A stretch of DNA of 14,903 nucleotides from an uncultured Tissierellia bacterium (GTDB taxonomy: Bacteria; Bacillota; Clostridia; Tissierellales; Peptoniphilaceae): assembly GCA_947253765.1 (NCBI GenBank), contig CAMYAK010000017.1, positions 1-14,903 on the forward strand, read 5' to 3'. A model generated the notes under the pieces. That model saw only the letters and a program-made list of their open reading frames with translations. It was not told the DNA's origin and searched no databases. The translations under genes and the position numbers were made by a program. Of the stretch, positions 14,790 to 14,903 are shown one piece after another (position 1 is the stretch's first letter; each line of letters begins with the position of its first letter).

Positions 14790-14903
14790 TAGTGTGAGTT
14801 TGGCAAAAAGTGGGAACTCACACTACTAAATTCGGCCGAGAGCCGGTCTTGGACTAGTGTTGGTTAGCCGAAAATGCAAAACCAACACTATTAAATTCGG
14901 CCG
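14790..14903. repeat. 65-bp hairpin repeat family, right copies (2 units, continuing past the window)
   Basis: Unit one: TAGTGTGAGTT (14790-14800) pairs perfectly with AACTCACACTA (14815-14825). Unit two, 65 bp later: TAGTGTTGGTT (14855-14865) pairs with AACCAACACTA (14880-14890). Both have 14-nt loops (TGGCAAAAAGTGGG and AGCCGAAAATGCAA) that match the pattern of the left copies. Linkers share AAATTCGGCCG, which begins a third unit at the window end. The stem of unit one differs from the others by two changes, each compensated on the other arm. Confidence 0.92.

Overview
The window looks like a chromosomal housekeeping segment of a Gram-positive anaerobe of the Bacillota, probably Clostridia/Tissierellia-like. 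I infer this from the clostridial-style LigA, the tsaE-tsaB-rimI-tsaD order, strong AGGAGG-type ribosome binding sites, sigma-A promoters, heavy AGG/AGA arginine codon use and moderate GC content. Genus cannot be assigned from sequence alone. There is no phage, CRISPR, rRNA or complete transposon in the window.

Layout. Positions 1-675 carry no credible gene. They hold what may be the end of an IS21-type insertion sequence (1-50), then a strictly periodic 55-bp array of diverged inverted repeats (about 52-388), then a second repeat family of 65-bp units each containing a perfect 12-bp hairpin with a 14-nt loop (about 459-587). The same 65-bp family reappears at the right edge (14790-14903) with stem sequences that have changed in a compensatory way. 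Between these arrays lies one block of genes: ispE (isoprenoid synthesis), a membrane-anchored SH3b plus VanY-like protein whose zinc ligands are all substituted, and galE, all on the + strand. The lipid II flippase gene murJ follows on the - strand, convergent with galE across a bidirectional terminator.

A tightly packed + strand cluster starts at 5520: tsaE, tsaB, rimI, tsaD (tRNA t6A modification plus a GNAT acetyltransferase, all with overlapping ends), then a YcdX-type PHP phosphatase, pcrA helicase, NAD-dependent ligA, an XTP/dITP pyrophosphatase and a YfcE-type phosphodiesterase. This cluster combines translation fidelity with DNA repair and nucleotide-pool cleaning. A terminator-like hairpin and a strong promoter precede three tRNA genes (Arg-CCG, His-GTG, Leu-TAG), closed by a GC-rich terminator.

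The protein genes are mostly ordinary. The parts that merit a second look are the two hairpin repeat families and the apparently dead VanY domain.
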